64,000 nucleotides of DNA from Flavobacteriaceae bacterium (GTDB lineage: Bacteria > Bacteroidota > Bacteroidia > Flavobacteriales > Flavobacteriaceae): NCBI GenBank assembly GCA_002707025.1, contig PALG01000031.1, positions 124,001-188,000 on the forward strand, written 5' to 3'. The position numbers and the translations under genes are program-made. Shown here piece after piece: positions 45,749 through 56,057 of this stretch; the stretch's first letter is position 1, and the number at the start of each line of letters is the position of its first letter. The notes beneath the pieces are model-generated. The model saw only the letters and a program-made list of their open reading frames with translations. It was not told the DNA's origin and did not search any database.

Positions 45749-46825
45749 ATGAAAATTGTAAAGTACCTTTTCTTCTTGCTCCTTATTGTCGTGATAGGGG
45801 GTGCCGTATATTTTGGAACCAAGGATGGTTCTTTCAATGTAAAATCTACCAAAACCATACAAGCTCCCGTAAGTTTGGTTTTTGAAAAAGCCAACGATTA
45901 TAAATCTTGGGAACAATGGGGCCCTTGGATGGAGAACGATCCCAAAATGGAAATTAACTATGGGGCAAAGACTGAAGGAGAAGGAGCGTCTTATTCCTGG
46001 AAGAGTGAAATAGAAGGGAATGGTGCCATGAAAACCCTTGTGGTTGCTGAAAATGACTCCATTATACAGGAGATTACGTTCCATACACCTATTGGCGATA
46101 GTTCTAGTGAAGTGTATTGGCAATTTACACCTACTGAAGCAGGAGCCACGGAGGTCACTTGGGGCATGCGCGGCGAGCAATCCTTTATGGAGAAGGTATT
46201 TATGTCTTTTCAACCCGATGATTTCAATACGATGCTAAGAAGCATGTTCAATAGCGGGTTGAACCGAATGGATGAATTGGTTCAAAATGAAATGAATGAA
46301 TACTCTATTGTGGTGGAAGGTATCAAAGAATATGGGGGTGGCTACTACATGTTCACTACCACGGCTAGCAAAACCAGTGAAATAGGGGAAAAAATGGGTC
46401 CCATGCTTGGAAAGGTCATGGCTTTCATGGAACAAAACAATATTCAACAAACGGGTATGCCCTTCAGTATTTATAATGAATGGGATGAAACCAATGGAAC
46501 GACTATTTTCTCGGCAGCAATCCCGGTAAAGGAACGGATTATCGTGACCGAAGGAGATGTGCTTTGTGGCTACATGGAACCCCTTTCAGCAGTGAAAACA
46601 GTTCTCACAGGTAATTATACTCACTTACAAAAGGCCTATGAAAAAGCAGAAATGTATATCAGCGAAAATAGCTTGTTAAAAGATCCTGCGCACAAGCCTT
46701 TCGAAATCTATGCAAACGATCCCGGTAATTTTCCCAATCCAGCCGATTGGAAAACGGAAATCTATATCCCGGTGTTTAAAGATTTAACCAGCAACCACCC
46801 CATTATTGAAGGAAATTTGCCATAA
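45749..46825 (+). CDS. SRPBCC and GyrI-like two-domain protein
   Basis: 358 residues. The first 20 residues form a membrane helix (YLFFLLLIVVIGGAVYFGT). Residues of about 27-170 are an SRPBCC/START-like ligand-binding fold (TIQAPVSLVFEKANDYKSWE, then EVTWGMRGEQSFMEKVFMSF). The C-terminal 150 residues are GyrI-like (AIPVKERIIVTEGDVLCGYM, NYTHLQKAYEKAEMYI). The ligand is unknown. crcB starts 3 bases after the stop. Confidence 0.82.
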   Translation: MKIVKYLFFLLLIVVIGGAVYFGTKDGSFNVKSTKTIQAPVSLVFEKANDYKSWEQWGPWMENDPKMEINYGAKTEGEGASYSWKSEIEGNGAMKTLVVAENDSIIQEITFHTPIGDSSSEVYWQFTPTEAGATEVTWGMRGEQSFMEKVFMSFQPDDFNTMLRSMFNSGLNRMDELVQNEMNEYSIVVEGIKEYGGGYYMFTTTASKTSEIGEKMGPMLGKVMAFMEQNNIQQTGMPFSIYNEWDETNGTTIFSAAIPVKERIIVTEGDVLCGYMEPLSAVKTVLTGNYTHLQKAYEKAEMYISENSLLKDPAHKPFEIYANDPGNFPNPADWKTEIYIPVFKDLTSNHPIIEGNLP

Positions 46826-46828
46826 CTT

Positions 46829-47197
46829 ATGAAAGCTATTGTATTGGTTTTTTTAGGAGGAGGATTGGGCAGTGTGCTGCGTTTTCTTGTGGGAAAGTAC
46901 CTCAACAATTACCATAGCCTACCCTTCGGAACGTTTGCCGCCAATATACTGGGAAGCTTGTTTATAGGCCTTATCCTTGGATATGCCTTGAAAACCGAAT
47001 CCTTATCACAAAGTAGTTTGTTACTATTGGCTACAGGGTTCTGTGGCGGATTTACCACATTTTCAACCTTTGCCTATGAGAACCATCTCTTTTTAAGGGA
47101 TGGGAACCTCGGACTTTTTTTAGTGTATACCATTGCTACATTTGCCGTAGGATTACTAGCCGTTTTTGCAGGAATTTGGTTGGTCAAGTTGCTTTAA
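46829..47197 (+). CDS. crcB: fluoride efflux channel CrcB/Fluc
   Basis: 122 residues with four membrane helices. FLGGGLGSVLRFLVGKYLNN, FGTFAANILGSLFIGLILG (Asn in helix 2) and LATGFCGGFTTFSTFAYE (the phenylalanine/threonine track) are diagnostic. The dual-topology dimer exports fluoride. No fluoride riboswitch is recognisable in the 3-base gap, so it is probably expressed with the upstream gene. Confidence 0.95.
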   Translation: MKAIVLVFLGGGLGSVLRFLVGKYLNNYHSLPFGTFAANILGSLFIGLILGYALKTESLSQSSLLLLATGFCGGFTTFSTFAYENHLFLRDGNLGLFLVYTIATFAVGLLAVFAGIWLVKLL

Positions 47198-47808
47198 TGT
47201 TTTCCGAAGTCTTTCACCCCTGCTTCCATACGTACCAACAAGTCGTTTTCCTTAGGTGGGATAGGACAAGAATAGTTTGGGTTATAGGCACAATACGGAT
47301 TATACGATTTATTGAAGTCGATCACCAACGTATCTCCTTCCGGAATTTTCACATCTATAAAACGGCCGCCCCCATAGGAACCATCACCACTGGTTAAATC
47401 GGTAAATGGCAAGAATAACTGATCTCCATATTTTTCGGGATCTCCCCAAGAATCGGTACTTTTATACAACATCAGTTTTAAAGGCTTTCCATCGATTTCA
47501 AAATGCGCTTCCCCGTATTTTACATACTCCGGCAACCTATCTGTTGTGGTAGGCATCAAGAACGGCTTTTCATTGGGCGTACGCACCAATTTCGCTTCCA
47601 CCCGAAAAGCAGTGTTGATTGGATAAAATTCCAAGGCTTTAAACTTTCTGAAGTCCTTGGGAGTTAGGATCGTTGTTTCCGGATTTCTGAATTCTTCATT
47701 TTTAGACTCTTGATAGTCCTTAATATCTTGAACGATTTCAGCTTCCGATTGTCCCCAAAGTGTGACTCCCATGGAAAAAAACATAGCAAAAAGAAGGTAT
47801 CTCATCAT
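47194..47808 (-). CDS. DUF1684 exported protein
   Basis: 204 residues with a signal peptide (LLFAMFFSMGVTLWGQ). The segments RFIDVKIPEGDTLVIDFNKS, then NPYCAYNPNYSCPIPPKEN, are the DUF1684 core, in which cysteines and a NPY motif recur. It is exported but has no known function. It overlaps crcB by 4 bases (convergent) and is preceded on its strand by the Lrp gene, 21 bases away. Confidence 0.85.
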   Translation of the reverse strand: MMRYLLFAMFFSMGVTLWGQSEAEIVQDIKDYQESKNEEFRNPETTILTPKDFRKFKALEFYPINTAFRVEAKLVRTPNEKPFLMPTTTDRLPEYVKYGEAHFEIDGKPLKLMLYKSTDSWGDPEKYGDQLFLPFTDLTSGDGSYGGGRFIDVKIPEGDTLVIDFNKSYNPYCAYNPNYSCPIPPKENDLLVRMEAGVKDFGKH

Positions 47809-47829
47809 GGTAATTTTCAGTAAATATAC

Positions 47830-48270
47830 TTAAACTGGTTTAACTTCATTGTTTTCCACGACTTGGGAAAGCACAATCTGGGTCTTGGTTTCCCCATAGG
47901 AAATAAGCTGATCGATAAAAGCCTCTAAATGATTATGATTTTTCAGAACCACTTCCATGACAATGTTTTCATTACCAGTAATTCGATAGCAATTTAGTAC
48001 TTCATCATACTTCTGTACATGCAACAAAAAAGGTTTTAGTTTTCCCATAAACGCACGTAAAGTAATGATAGCTTTTAATTGGTAACCACATTCAAAAGGA
48101 GAGACTTCGGTATGGTAGGCTCGAATAATACCTGCATCTTCCATTTTTTTAATACGTTCGTTTACCGCCGGAGAAGTAATCCCTACCTGTCGCCCTATCT
48201 CGGCATTGGACTGTCTTGCATTTTGCTGTAAACACCTGAGTATTTTTCGGTTAAGCGCATCTATTTTCAT
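47830..48270 (-). CDS. Lrp/AsnC family transcriptional regulator
   Basis: 146 residues. An N-terminal helix-turn-helix (LNRKILRCLQQNARQSNAEI, then VGITSPAVNERIKKMEDAGI) precedes a RAM/ACT-like effector domain (YRITGNENIVMEVVLKNHNH). Such regulators respond to amino acids. It is divergent from the gene at 48401; the inverted repeat in between is a possible operator. Confidence 0.93.
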   Translation of the reverse strand: MKIDALNRKILRCLQQNARQSNAEIGRQVGITSPAVNERIKKMEDAGIIRAYHTEVSPFECGYQLKAIITLRAFMGKLKPFLLHVQKYDEVLNCYRITGNENIVMEVVLKNHNHLEAFIDQLISYGETKTQIVLSQVVENNEVKPV

Positions 48271-48298
48271 TTTGAAAGAATTTATCGCAAATTAAAAT

Positions 48299-48334
48299 AA
48301 TTTTAAAGCAAAATCAATTTTTTACTTTAAAATT
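48299..48334. promoter_or_regulatory. inverted repeat in the lrp intergenic region
   Basis: AATTTTAAAG (48299-48308) and CTTTAAAATT (48325-48334) are perfect inverted copies separated by 16 bases. AT-rich repeats like this are typical of Lrp-family sites. It lies 29 bases before lrp and 66 bases before the divergent gene. Confidence 0.55.
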
Positions 48335-48400
48335 GAAATAATACTCTACCTTTTTGTTGGTAAATTTGGGTGTATTGCTAAAGAAAATATTGCTATTACT

Positions 48401-48796
48401 ATGTACCCCAATGTCCCTAAGAACTTGAATTACTCGCCTTTATACCAAAAGGCTCAGGAAATCTTCAAAATATCGCGAAGCATTTCACATTATTTTGTGG
48501 ACGATCTTTGCTATCTGCAACCTAATGGGAAGGAAGATCCTAATGTGTATTTCTCTGGGGATATTGTTCAGCAATCCAATTCCTTGGCTCCCGAAATCTT
48601 AAAAGCGGAGAGTCAGACCTTTTCCGAAGAAAAACACAAATATGCAGCTTCCGTGAATCGATTGACCAACCTTTTATACAAAAATTGTGAACGGTTGGAA
48701 AAAACCCACAGCAATGGAAAGGATTACATGCCCATCCTTCGGAAGGAACTGAAAATTTTCAGAAAGCTTCAGCGTACTTGGATGTTGACGCTGTAA
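48401..48796 (+). CDS. hypothetical small helical protein, divergent from lrp
   Basis: 131 residues, predicted mostly alpha-helical (a four-helix-like pattern), no signal peptide and no family I recognise. A TAAATTTG -7 box is at 48361-48368, 32 bases before the ATG. Segments such as SRSISHYFVDDLCYLQ and CERLEKTHSNGKDYMPILRK show no catalytic signature. Its divergence from lrp suggests it could be an Lrp target. Confidence 0.65.
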   Translation: MYPNVPKNLNYSPLYQKAQEIFKISRSISHYFVDDLCYLQPNGKEDPNVYFSGDIVQQSNSLAPEILKAESQTFSEEKHKYAASVNRLTNLLYKNCERLEKTHSNGKDYMPILRKELKIFRKLQRTWMLTL

Positions 48797-48798
48797 GC

Positions 48799-51700
48799 TT
48801 ACATATTCCTACGGTACTGGCCGCCTACCTCAAATAAGGCTTCCGTAATTTGGCCTAAGGAGCATACTTTGGTAGCTTCCATCAATTCGGCAAACATATT
48901 TTCGTTATTTATGGCAGCTTCTTGAACTTCTTTTAATGCTTCAGCTGCTTTGCCTTCATAGGTTTTATGCAGGTTTTCCAAGGTCTGGATTTGAAACTTT
49001 TTCTCTTCTTCCGTAGCGCGAATCACTTCTGCAGGCAAAATGGTGGGCGAACCTTTACTACTTAGAAACGTATTTACTCCAATAATAGGATATTCCCCTG
49101 TATGTTTCAATGTTTCGTAATGCAAGCTTTCTTCCTGAATTTTACTACGTTGGTACATGGTTTCCATAGCCCCAAGCACGCCACCACGTTCGGTTAAGCG
49201 ATCAAATTCCTGAAGCACCGCCTCCTCCACCAAATCGGTTAACTCTTCGATAATGAAAGACCCTTGAATTGGATTTTCATTTTTAGCCAATCCCAATTCC
49301 TTATTGATAATCAACTGAATAGCCATGGCCCTACGTACGCTCTCCTCGGTAGGTGTGGTGATGGCCTCATCGTAGGCATTGGTGTGCAACGAATTGCAAT
49401 TATCGTAAATCGCATAAAGTGCTTGCAAGGTGGTACGGATATCGTTGAAATCGATTTCCTGTGCGTGCAGACTTCTTCCAGAGGTCTGAATATGGTATTT
49501 CAACATTTGAGCACGCGGATTGGCGCCGTATTTATGCTTTAAGGCTTTCGCCCAAATCTTTCGGGCTACCCGCCCAATTACGGAGTATTCCGGATCAATT
49601 CCATTACTGAAAAAGAAAGACAGGTTGGGACCAAATTTGTTGATGTCCATTCCCCTGGAGAGATAATACTCCACATAGGTAAATCCGTTGGCCAAGGTAA
49701 ATGCCAGCTGTGTGATGGGATTGGCCCCCGCTTCGGCAATGTGATATCCAGAAATAGAAACCGAATAAAAATTACGTACTTTTTCATTGATAAAATACTC
49801 TTGAACATCCCCCATGAGGCGCAAGGCGAATTCGGTACTAAAAATACAGGTATTCTGTGCTTGGTCTTCCTTTAAAATATCGGCTTGAACCGTTCCCCGA
49901 ACTTGTTGAAGGGTTTTGGTCTTAATTTCTTGGTATACTTCGGAAGGCAACACTTGATCTCCCGTAACTCCCAAAAGCATCAATCCTAATCCGTTGTTAC
50001 CCTCGGGTAGTTCCCCCAGATAGCTAGGTCTTTCCGTGCCTTTGTCTTTATAAAGTTTAGTGATTTTAGCTTCTACTTCTTTTTCCAGGCCATTCTCCTT
50101 AATGTACTTTTCGCAATTTTGATCGATCGCAGCATTCATGAAAAATCCGAGCAGCATGGGTGCAGGGCCATTAATGGTCATACTTACCGAAGTCATAGGA
50201 TCACTTAAGTCGAACCCAGAATACAGCTTTTTAGCATCATCCAAACAACAGATAGAAACTCCAGCATTTCCAATTTTTCCGTAGATATCGGGTCGGTGCC
50301 CTGGATCGTTTCCGTAGAGCGTTACACTATCGAATGCCGTGGAAAGACGTTTGGCGGGCATTCCCAAACTTACGTAGTGAAAACGGCGGTTGGTCCGCTC
50401 GGGACCCCCTTCTCCCGCAAACATACGGGTAGGATCCTCCCCTGTTCTTTTAAAAGGATATAGTCCGGAAGTATAGGGAAATTCGCCCGGTACGTTTTCC
50501 TGAAGGCACCACTGCAAAATATCTCCCCACGCTTGATATTTAGGAAGGGCCACCTTAGGGATTTGGGAATGGGAAAGGGATTCGGTATGGGTTTTTATTT
50601 TAATTTCCTTGTCCCGAACTTTAAAAGTGTAGATAGGGTCTTTGTATTTTTTTACTTTTTCTTTCCAGGTGACAATCGTTTCCCAATGGTGCGGATCCAA
50701 GTCCATTTTCAGCCGATCGAATTCGGCCAACAGTAACTTAATTAGGTCTTGATTCTTTTCTGAAGTAATACTTTCTGAAACCATTCCGCTGGCATCCATT
50801 TCAGGAAGCTTCCCTGAAAGGGTTTCCAGGGTTTTGAAGATTCCGTAGAGTTTTTGAGCTACCTCCACTTGTGCAGAAGCCGTTTTGTCGTACATCCGGT
50901 TATTCTCTGCGATTTCAGAAAGATAACGGGTGCGCTTTGGTGGGATTACAAATACCTTTTCACTCATCTCGTCGGTGATGGCATAGCTACTTTCTAATTC
51001 AGCATCCGCCTTTTCCACAAGGGTATCCATAATGGTTTTATACAATTGGTTCATCCCTGGATCATTGAATTGAGAAGCAATCGTTCCGAAGACAGGCAAT
51101 TGATCCTGTGAAGTTTCCCAAAGGTTATGGTTACGCATGTACTGTTTCTTTACATCGCGTAAGGCATCTTGCGCCCCTCTTTTATCGAACTTGTTAATTG
51201 CGACCAAATCGGCAAAATCCAACATATCAATTTTCTCCAATTGCGTTGCCGCACCAAACTCGGGTGTCATCACGTAAAGAGACACATCACTATGGTCTAA
51301 AATTTCGGTATCACTTTGTCCAATTCCTGAGGTTTCCAAAATAATAAGATCGTAGGCTGCGGCTTTCAACACCTGAATGGCTTCCCCCACATACTTTGAT
51401 AAAGCTAGATTACTTTGCCGTGTGGCCAAGCTACGCATATATACCCTGGGATTATTGATGGCATTCATACGAATACGATCCCCCAATAAGGCCCCACCCG
51501 TTTTTCTTTTGGAAGGGTCCACAGATATAATTCCGATGGTTTTCTCGGGAAAGTCAATTAAAAACCTACGAACCAGCTCATCTACCAAGGAAGATTTCCC
51601 TGCACCACCTGTACCCGTAATTCCCAACACAGGAGTTGTCGCGTTTTTCACCTTATCATGAATTGTATCCAGTGTTTCTCTTGCTGTTTCTGGAAAATTT

Positions 51701-52221
51701 TCGGCAGCAGAGATAATTCGCGCAATGGCTTTTGGGTTTTTTTCAATTAATTGGGCTACTTCGCCGTTCAGGTTTTCTCCTATAGGATAGTCTGATTGTG
51801 CCACCAAGTCATTGATCATTCCCTGAAGCCCCATTTCCCTTCCATCGTCTGGAGAATAAATACGCGTGATGCCATAATCCATCAAGTCCTTTATTTCTTC
51901 GGGAAGGATGACTCCGCCGCCACCGCCAAAAATTTTTATGTGTTCTGCACCTTTTTCTTTCAAAAGGTCATACATGTATTTAAAATATTCATTGTGCCCC
52001 CCTTGATAAGAGGTCATAGCAATAGCATTCGCATCTTCTTGAATAGCGGTATTGACCACTTCTTCCACACTACGATCATGGCCTAAATGAATGACTTCCA
52101 CACCGGTAGACTGGATAATTCGACGCATGATGTTAATAGCAGCATCATGACCATCGAACAAAGAGGCAGCAGTTACAATTCTTATTTTATTTTTGGGCTT
52201 ATAAGGACTTGGATTTTGCAT
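48799..52221 (-). CDS. fused acyl-CoA mutase (IcmF type): B12-binding, G-protein chaperone and mutase domains
   Basis: 1,140 residues from ATG at 52221; an ATG 30 bases upstream would add ten residues. The N-terminal B12-binding domain has [17 protein letters not shown] MeaB-like GTPase follows ([44 protein letters not shown]). The C-terminal mutase domain has [20 protein letters not shown] and [14 protein letters not shown]. This order is that of IcmF, isobutyryl-CoA mutase fused to its chaperone, rather than the two-subunit methylmalonyl-CoA mutase. It interconverts branched and linear acyl-CoAs using adenosylcobalamin. Confidence 0.93.
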   Translation of the reverse strand: MQNPSPYKPKNKIRIVTAASLFDGHDAAINIMRRIIQSTGVEVIHLGHDRSVEEVVNTAIQEDANAIAMTSYQGGHNEYFKYMYDLLKEKGAEHIKIFGGGGGVILPEEIKDLMDYGITRIYSPDDGREMGLQGMINDLVAQSDYPIGENLNGEVAQLIEKNPKAIARIISAAENFPETARETLDTIHDKVKNATTPVLGITGTGGAGKSSLVDELVRRFLIDFPEKTIGIISVDPSKRKTGGALLGDRIRMNAINNPRVYMRSLATRQSNLALSKYVGEAIQVLKAAAYDLIILETSGIGQSDTEILDHSDVSLYVMTPEFGAATQLEKIDMLDFADLVAINKFDKRGAQDALRDVKKQYMRNHNLWETSQDQLPVFGTIASQFNDPGMNQLYKTIMDTLVEKADAELESSYAITDEMSEKVFVIPPKRTRYLSEIAENNRMYDKTASAQVEVAQKLYGIFKTLETLSGKLPEMDASGMVSESITSEKNQDLIKLLLAEFDRLKMDLDPHHWETIVTWKEKVKKYKDPIYTFKVRDKEIKIKTHTESLSHSQIPKVALPKYQAWGDILQWCLQENVPGEFPYTSGLYPFKRTGEDPTRMFAGEGGPERTNRRFHYVSLGMPAKRLSTAFDSVTLYGNDPGHRPDIYGKIGNAGVSICCLDDAKKLYSGFDLSDPMTSVSMTINGPAPMLLGFFMNAAIDQNCEKYIKENGLEKEVEAKITKLYKDKGTERPSYLGELPEGNNGLGLMLLGVTGDQVLPSEVYQEIKTKTLQQVRGTVQADILKEDQAQNTCIFSTEFALRLMGDVQEYFINEKVRNFYSVSISGYHIAEAGANPITQLAFTLANGFTYVEYYLSRGMDINKFGPNLSFFFSNGIDPEYSVIGRVARKIWAKALKHKYGANPRAQMLKYHIQTSGRSLHAQEIDFNDIRTTLQALYAIYDNCNSLHTNAYDEAITTPTEESVRRAMAIQLIINKELGLAKNENPIQGSFIIEELTDLVEEAVLQEFDRLTERGGVLGAMETMYQRSKIQEESLHYETLKHTGEYPIIGVNTFLSSKGSPTILPAEVIRATEEEKKFQIQTLENLHKTYEGKAAEALKEVQEAAINNENMFAELMEATKVCSLGQITEALFEVGGQYRRNM

Positions 52222-52389
52222 TTTTTTCAAAAAAAAGGATTCTAATTGCAAATTTATTAAAATAATATCACCTAATCGTTTTTATTAGCAATTGGAAAAC
52301 AAATACAAAAACTAAACTGTTTAAACTTAATTTTTTGTTAAATTTTTATTATATTGCAGTTACTTTAAATTAAAACAAACAATAAAATT

Positions 52390-53298
52390 ATGAAGAAAAT
52401 TTACTTATTTGCTGCAGCGTTTGCAATGACTTTTGCTGCTAGCGCACAAATTATTGACGATAATTTTGAATTTTACACCTTAGGGGACATGGGCGACCAA
52501 AACCCTAGTGTATGGAATAACTGGTCTGGCGATCCAACTGGGGCATCTCAGGAAAATATTATTGTTACAGATGCTCAAGCCAGTTCTGGAGACCAATCTG
52601 GAACCATTCAAGACAATGGGGTTCAGGATGCAATTTTGTTGTTGGGTGACCATTCTTCTGGAGTTAGAACCCTTCAGTTTATGATGTATGTTCCTTCTGG
52701 AAGAACAGGATATTACAATTTCCAAGAATCTGTCCCTGTAGGAGCCAACTGGGCTCTTCACGTTCATTTTAACGAAGACGGAAGTTCAGGTGGAGTAGGA
52801 ACTTTTGCACAAGATAACACTGCTGATCCTGTAGCTGGGGAATCTTTCACCTATCCAGAAGATACTTGGTTTTTAGTAAGCCATGTGATTGATATGGATA
52901 CGAATACAGTTAGCTTCAGTATCGATGGAACTGAATTCTACAACGGTGATTTCTTTGCAGAAACCGGAAATGTTGCTGGAGTAGATTTCTTTTCTATTTC
53001 TTCTAATAACGAATATTACGTAGATGATGTTCTTTATGTAGAAGGTTCTTTAGGAAATGATGATTTCTCTGCTACCAACTTCTCAGTATATCCAAATCCA
53101 GTTCAAAACGAACTAACCATTAACTCTACTGAAGTAGTTGATAATGTACAGGTTTATGATGTACTTGGAAAATTAGTATTAAACATTACCCCTAATGCTG
53201 TTTCGCCAAAAGTAAACATGGGAGGTTTAACCTCTGGTGCTTATTTTGTTAAAGTATCTATTAACGGTGCTTCTAAAACTGTAAAAGTTATTAAGTAA
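52390..53298 (+). CDS. T9SS type A sorting-domain secreted protein
   Basis: 302 residues with a signal peptide (IYLFAAAFAMTFAASAQ). The middle, about residues 20-215, is a beta-sandwich (LQFMMYVPSGRTGYYNFQES, WFLVSHVIDMDTNTVSFSID) like concanavalin-type lectin/glucanase domains; this is a fold impression. The C-terminus is a type A tail (NFSVYPNPVQNELTINS, then VYDVLGKLVLN and GAYFVKVSINGASKTVKVIK). It is monocistronic and ends at a strong terminator. Confidence 0.88.
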   Translation: MKKIYLFAAAFAMTFAASAQIIDDNFEFYTLGDMGDQNPSVWNNWSGDPTGASQENIIVTDAQASSGDQSGTIQDNGVQDAILLLGDHSSGVRTLQFMMYVPSGRTGYYNFQESVPVGANWALHVHFNEDGSSGGVGTFAQDNTADPVAGESFTYPEDTWFLVSHVIDMDTNTVSFSIDGTEFYNGDFFAETGNVAGVDFFSISSNNEYYVDDVLYVEGSLGNDDFSATNFSVYPNPVQNELTINSTEVVDNVQVYDVLGKLVLNITPNAVSPKVNMGGLTSGAYFVKVSINGASKTVKVIK

Positions 53299-53325
53299 TT
53301 TATAAGTACTAAATTCTTATATTTG

Positions 53326-53354
53326 AAGGGCTCTTTTCTAAGAGCCCTTTTTTT
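53326..53354 (+). terminator. terminator after the T9SS type A gene
   Basis: GGGCTCTT (53328-53335), a 4-base loop, AAGAGCCC (53340-53347), then seven T. Confidence 0.9.
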
Positions 53355-53376
53355 ATGAATGACAAAACCTTGAAAA

Positions 53377-54084
53377 ATGAGAAAACTACTCCTTCTTATT
53401 TCTATTGTATTTTTTAGCTCCTGCGATGAACTCCAAAACGTTGTAAATACCCTACCCAACGGACAAGGCGGTGGGATAAGTGAAGCCATGATTGGAAATG
53501 GCCTTAGACAAGCCCTAGATTTTGGAATCGACAAGCAAGTTCAAAGGCTTACTCAAGAGGATGGCTTCTACAAAAATGAATTGGTTAAGATTTTACTTCC
53601 AGAAGAGCTTCAAAAGGTAGATCGAACCTTACGTGATATAGGCATGGGAAATCTAGCCGATGAAGGGCTAAAAATATTAAACAGAGCTGCGGAAGATGCG
53701 GTTAAGGAAGCCACCCCCATCTTTGTCGATGCCGTAAAGGGCATTACCTTTAATGATGCGAAAAACATTTTGTTGGGGCCAGATAATGCCGCCACCTCCT
53801 ATTTGGAAATTAGGACCAAAACAGCACTTTACAGCAAGTTTAACCCTGTTATCCAAAATTCTTTTTCAAAGGTAGGTGCCGACCAAATATGGAATACCAT
53901 TATTACAAAATACAATTCCATTCCCTTGGTTAATGACGTTAATCCAGACTTAACAGACTATGTTACGCAAGAAGCCTTAAAGGGAGTTTACACAATGATT
54001 TCAGTAGAGGAAAAAAATATTCGAACCAAAATATCTTCCAGGACTACCGATTTGCTAAGACAAGTATTTTCACTTCAAGATTAA
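53377..54084 (+). CDS. DUF4197 lipoprotein
   Basis: 235 residues. Lipobox LLISIVFFSSCDEL (Cys about residue 14). GGGISEAMIGNGLRQALDFG, LPEELQKVDRTLRDIGMGNL and SLQ-type C-terminal helices fit DUF4197, a mostly helical Gram-negative envelope family of unknown function. It overlaps the convergent pyrF by 4 bases. Confidence 0.85.
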   Translation: MRKLLLLISIVFFSSCDELQNVVNTLPNGQGGGISEAMIGNGLRQALDFGIDKQVQRLTQEDGFYKNELVKILLPEELQKVDRTLRDIGMGNLADEGLKILNRAAEDAVKEATPIFVDAVKGITFNDAKNILLGPDNAATSYLEIRTKTALYSKFNPVIQNSFSKVGADQIWNTIITKYNSIPLVNDVNPDLTDYVTQEALKGVYTMISVEEKNIRTKISSRTTDLLRQVFSLQD

Positions 54085-54902
54085 TGGTTCTCCAGTATTT
54101 TTTGCATTTGTTGCTGAAGTTCCCTCGCAGCGTTTTCGGCGGCTGAAGCAAAATCTTTATTTTGGGAAGCATATATAATTCCGCGGGAAGAGTTAATGAG
54201 CAACCCAATGGAATCGGTCATTCCGTATTTACAAACCTCATTCAAACTTCCGCCTTGAGCACCTACACCAGGCACCAAAAGAAAACTGTCCGAAATAATT
54301 TCACGAATTTCCTTTAAGTATTCGGCTTTGGTAGCCCCCACAACATACATTAAGTTTTCACTATACTTCCAGGTTTTGGAAGTTTTTAGCACTTGCTTAT
54401 AGACTTCAGTATCGCCAGAAATTTTTTGCGTTTGAAAATCGAAAGCGCCTTCATTAGAAGTTAAAGCCAATAAGATGGTGTGTTTATCTTTAAACTGAAG
54501 GAAAGGTTCTACACTATCTTTACCCATATATGGAGCCACCGTTACCGAGTCAAATCCCAAATCGTCAAAAAATGCTTTTGCATACATCTTGGATGTATTC
54601 CCAATATCTCCACGTTTTGCATCTGCGATAGTAAAAATTTTTGGATGATTGGTATTCAAGTAGTCAATCGTTTTTTGAAGGGATTTCCATCCTTTCAAAC
54701 CATAGGCCTCGTAAAAAGCAATATTTGGTTTGTAAGCTACTGCCAAATGATTTGTAGCCTCTATAATTGCTTTATTAAAACTGAAAATTGGGTCTTCTTC
54801 GGCAAGTAAATGGTTCGGGATTTTATTTAAGTCGACATCCAAACCAATACAAAGAAAGGATTTTTTTTGCCGAATTTGCGTTATGAGATTTTCGGTTGTC
54901 AT
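54081..54902 (-). CDS. pyrF: orotidine-5'-phosphate decarboxylase
   Basis: 273 residues, the longer (type 2) form. KKSFLCIGLDVDLNKIP, FTIADAKRGDIGNTSKMYAK (catalytic D-x-K-x-x-D) and LVPGVGAQGGSL are clear. It makes UMP. It starts in the base that ends prfA (TAATG), so it is coupled to prfA. Confidence 0.96.
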   Translation of the reverse strand: MTTENLITQIRQKKSFLCIGLDVDLNKIPNHLLAEEDPIFSFNKAIIEATNHLAVAYKPNIAFYEAYGLKGWKSLQKTIDYLNTNHPKIFTIADAKRGDIGNTSKMYAKAFFDDLGFDSVTVAPYMGKDSVEPFLQFKDKHTILLALTSNEGAFDFQTQKISGDTEVYKQVLKTSKTWKYSENLMYVVGATKAEYLKEIREIISDSFLLVPGVGAQGGSLNEVCKYGMTDSIGLLINSSRGIIYASQNKDFASAAENAARELQQQMQKILENH

Positions 54903-55978
54903 TAGAAGGTTTCTCCAGCTTCTTTAAGTTTTTCGGTATTTCTCACCAATTTTAACTCTTCAATAATTTTCTCGATATCACCATCCATAATATTACCTAA
55001 ATCGTAAAGGGTTAAGTTTATCCTGTGATCGGTTACCCGGCCTTGGGGATAATTATAGGTCCTAATTTTGGCACTTCGGTCCCCAGAAGAAACCTGACTT
55101 TTACGGATTTCGGAATCGGCTTCCATTTTTTTGGCAAGTTCTAATTCGTACAACCTAGAACGAAGCACTTTAAGTGCTTTTTCCAAGTTTTTATGAGAAG
55201 ATTTTTGATCTTGACAGCTTACGATCATTCCAGTAGGCTCGTGGTGCAATTTGATGGCTGAATACGTAGTGTTAACAGATTGCCCACCTGGTCCCGTGGA
55301 AGTTGTTCTTTCAATACGAACTTCATTCATATCGAGCTCTACATCAAACTCTTCCGCTTCAGGAAGTACAATTACCGTAGCGGCACTGGTATGCACCCTC
55401 CCTTGGGTTTCCGTTTGTGGAACCCGTTGCACGCGGTGTACCCCTGCCTCATATTTCAACGTTCCGTAGACATCTTCCCCAGAGATTTCAAAAATAATCT
55501 CTTTATAGCCTCCGCTAGTTCCTTCGTTATAATCTACGACACTCACATTCCAACCTTTGCCTTCACAGTATTTGGTATACATTCGGTATAAATCCCCGGC
55601 AAAAATACTGGCCTCATCCCCTCCTGTTCCAGCACGGATCTCCATTACAGCATCTTTGGCATCTTCAGGATCCTTTGGGATTAAGAGAAATTTAATTTCC
55701 TCTTCCAATTTCGGCAAGGATTCTTCGGCATTTTCCAATTCCATTTTGGCCATTTCCACCATTTCGGCATCACTACCATCTGCAATGATTTCTTCAGCTT
55801 CTTTCATGGTATTGGTAAGGGAAATATACGCTTCCCTTTTATCCATCAAGATTCGAAGATCTTTATATTCTTTATTTAACTGAATGTAACGTTTCTGATC
55901 GCTTATCACTTCAGGTTGAATGATAAGGTCATTGATTTCATCAAAACGCTGTTTAATAAGTTGTAGTTTGTCTAACAT
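54902..55978 (-). CDS. prfA: peptide chain release factor 1
   Basis: 358 residues. Contains [20 protein letters not shown], the stop-codon-reading segment [20 protein letters not shown] and the peptidyl-hydrolysis motif [16 protein letters not shown] (GGQ). It releases peptides at UAA and UAG. A TAAATTTG -7 box is at 56015-56008, 30 bases before the ATG. Confidence 0.97.
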   Translation of the reverse strand: MLDKLQLIKQRFDEINDLIIQPEVISDQKRYIQLNKEYKDLRILMDKREAYISLTNTMKEAEEIIADGSDAEMVEMAKMELENAEESLPKLEEEIKFLLIPKDPEDAKDAVMEIRAGTGGDEASIFAGDLYRMYTKYCEGKGWNVSVVDYNEGTSGGYKEIIFEISGEDVYGTLKYEAGVHRVQRVPQTETQGRVHTSAATVIVLPEAEEFDVELDMNEVRIERTTSTGPGGQSVNTTYSAIKLHHEPTGMIVSCQDQKSSHKNLEKALKVLRSRLYELELAKKMEADSEIRKSQVSSGDRSAKIRTYNYPQGRVTDHRINLTLYDLGNIMDGDIEKIIEELKLVRNTEKLKEAGETF

Positions 55979-56007
55979 AAATTATGCGCCCTTCTTTTAG
56001 GCGTGTG

Positions 56008-56015
56008 CAAATTTA
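56008..56015 (-). promoter_or_regulatory. candidate -7 box of prfA-pyrF
   Basis: TAAATTTG on the minus strand, a full TAnnTTTG match, with the ATG of prfA at 55978. No clear -33 TTTG. Confidence 0.45.
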
Positions 56016-56057
56016 CGATAAAATAGGGTAAATACTAAAACAGTTCCGTATTGCGTA

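Noticed and set aside
45716-46213. Minus-strand open frame of 165 codons
   Set aside because: It is antisense to the SRPBCC/GyrI-like gene, without a promoter or recognisable domain.
48792-48803. 12-bp palindrome TGTAAGCTTACA between two convergent genes
   Set aside because: It is formed by the two facing TAA stop codons plus a few bases and has no T run; it is too short to be a terminator.
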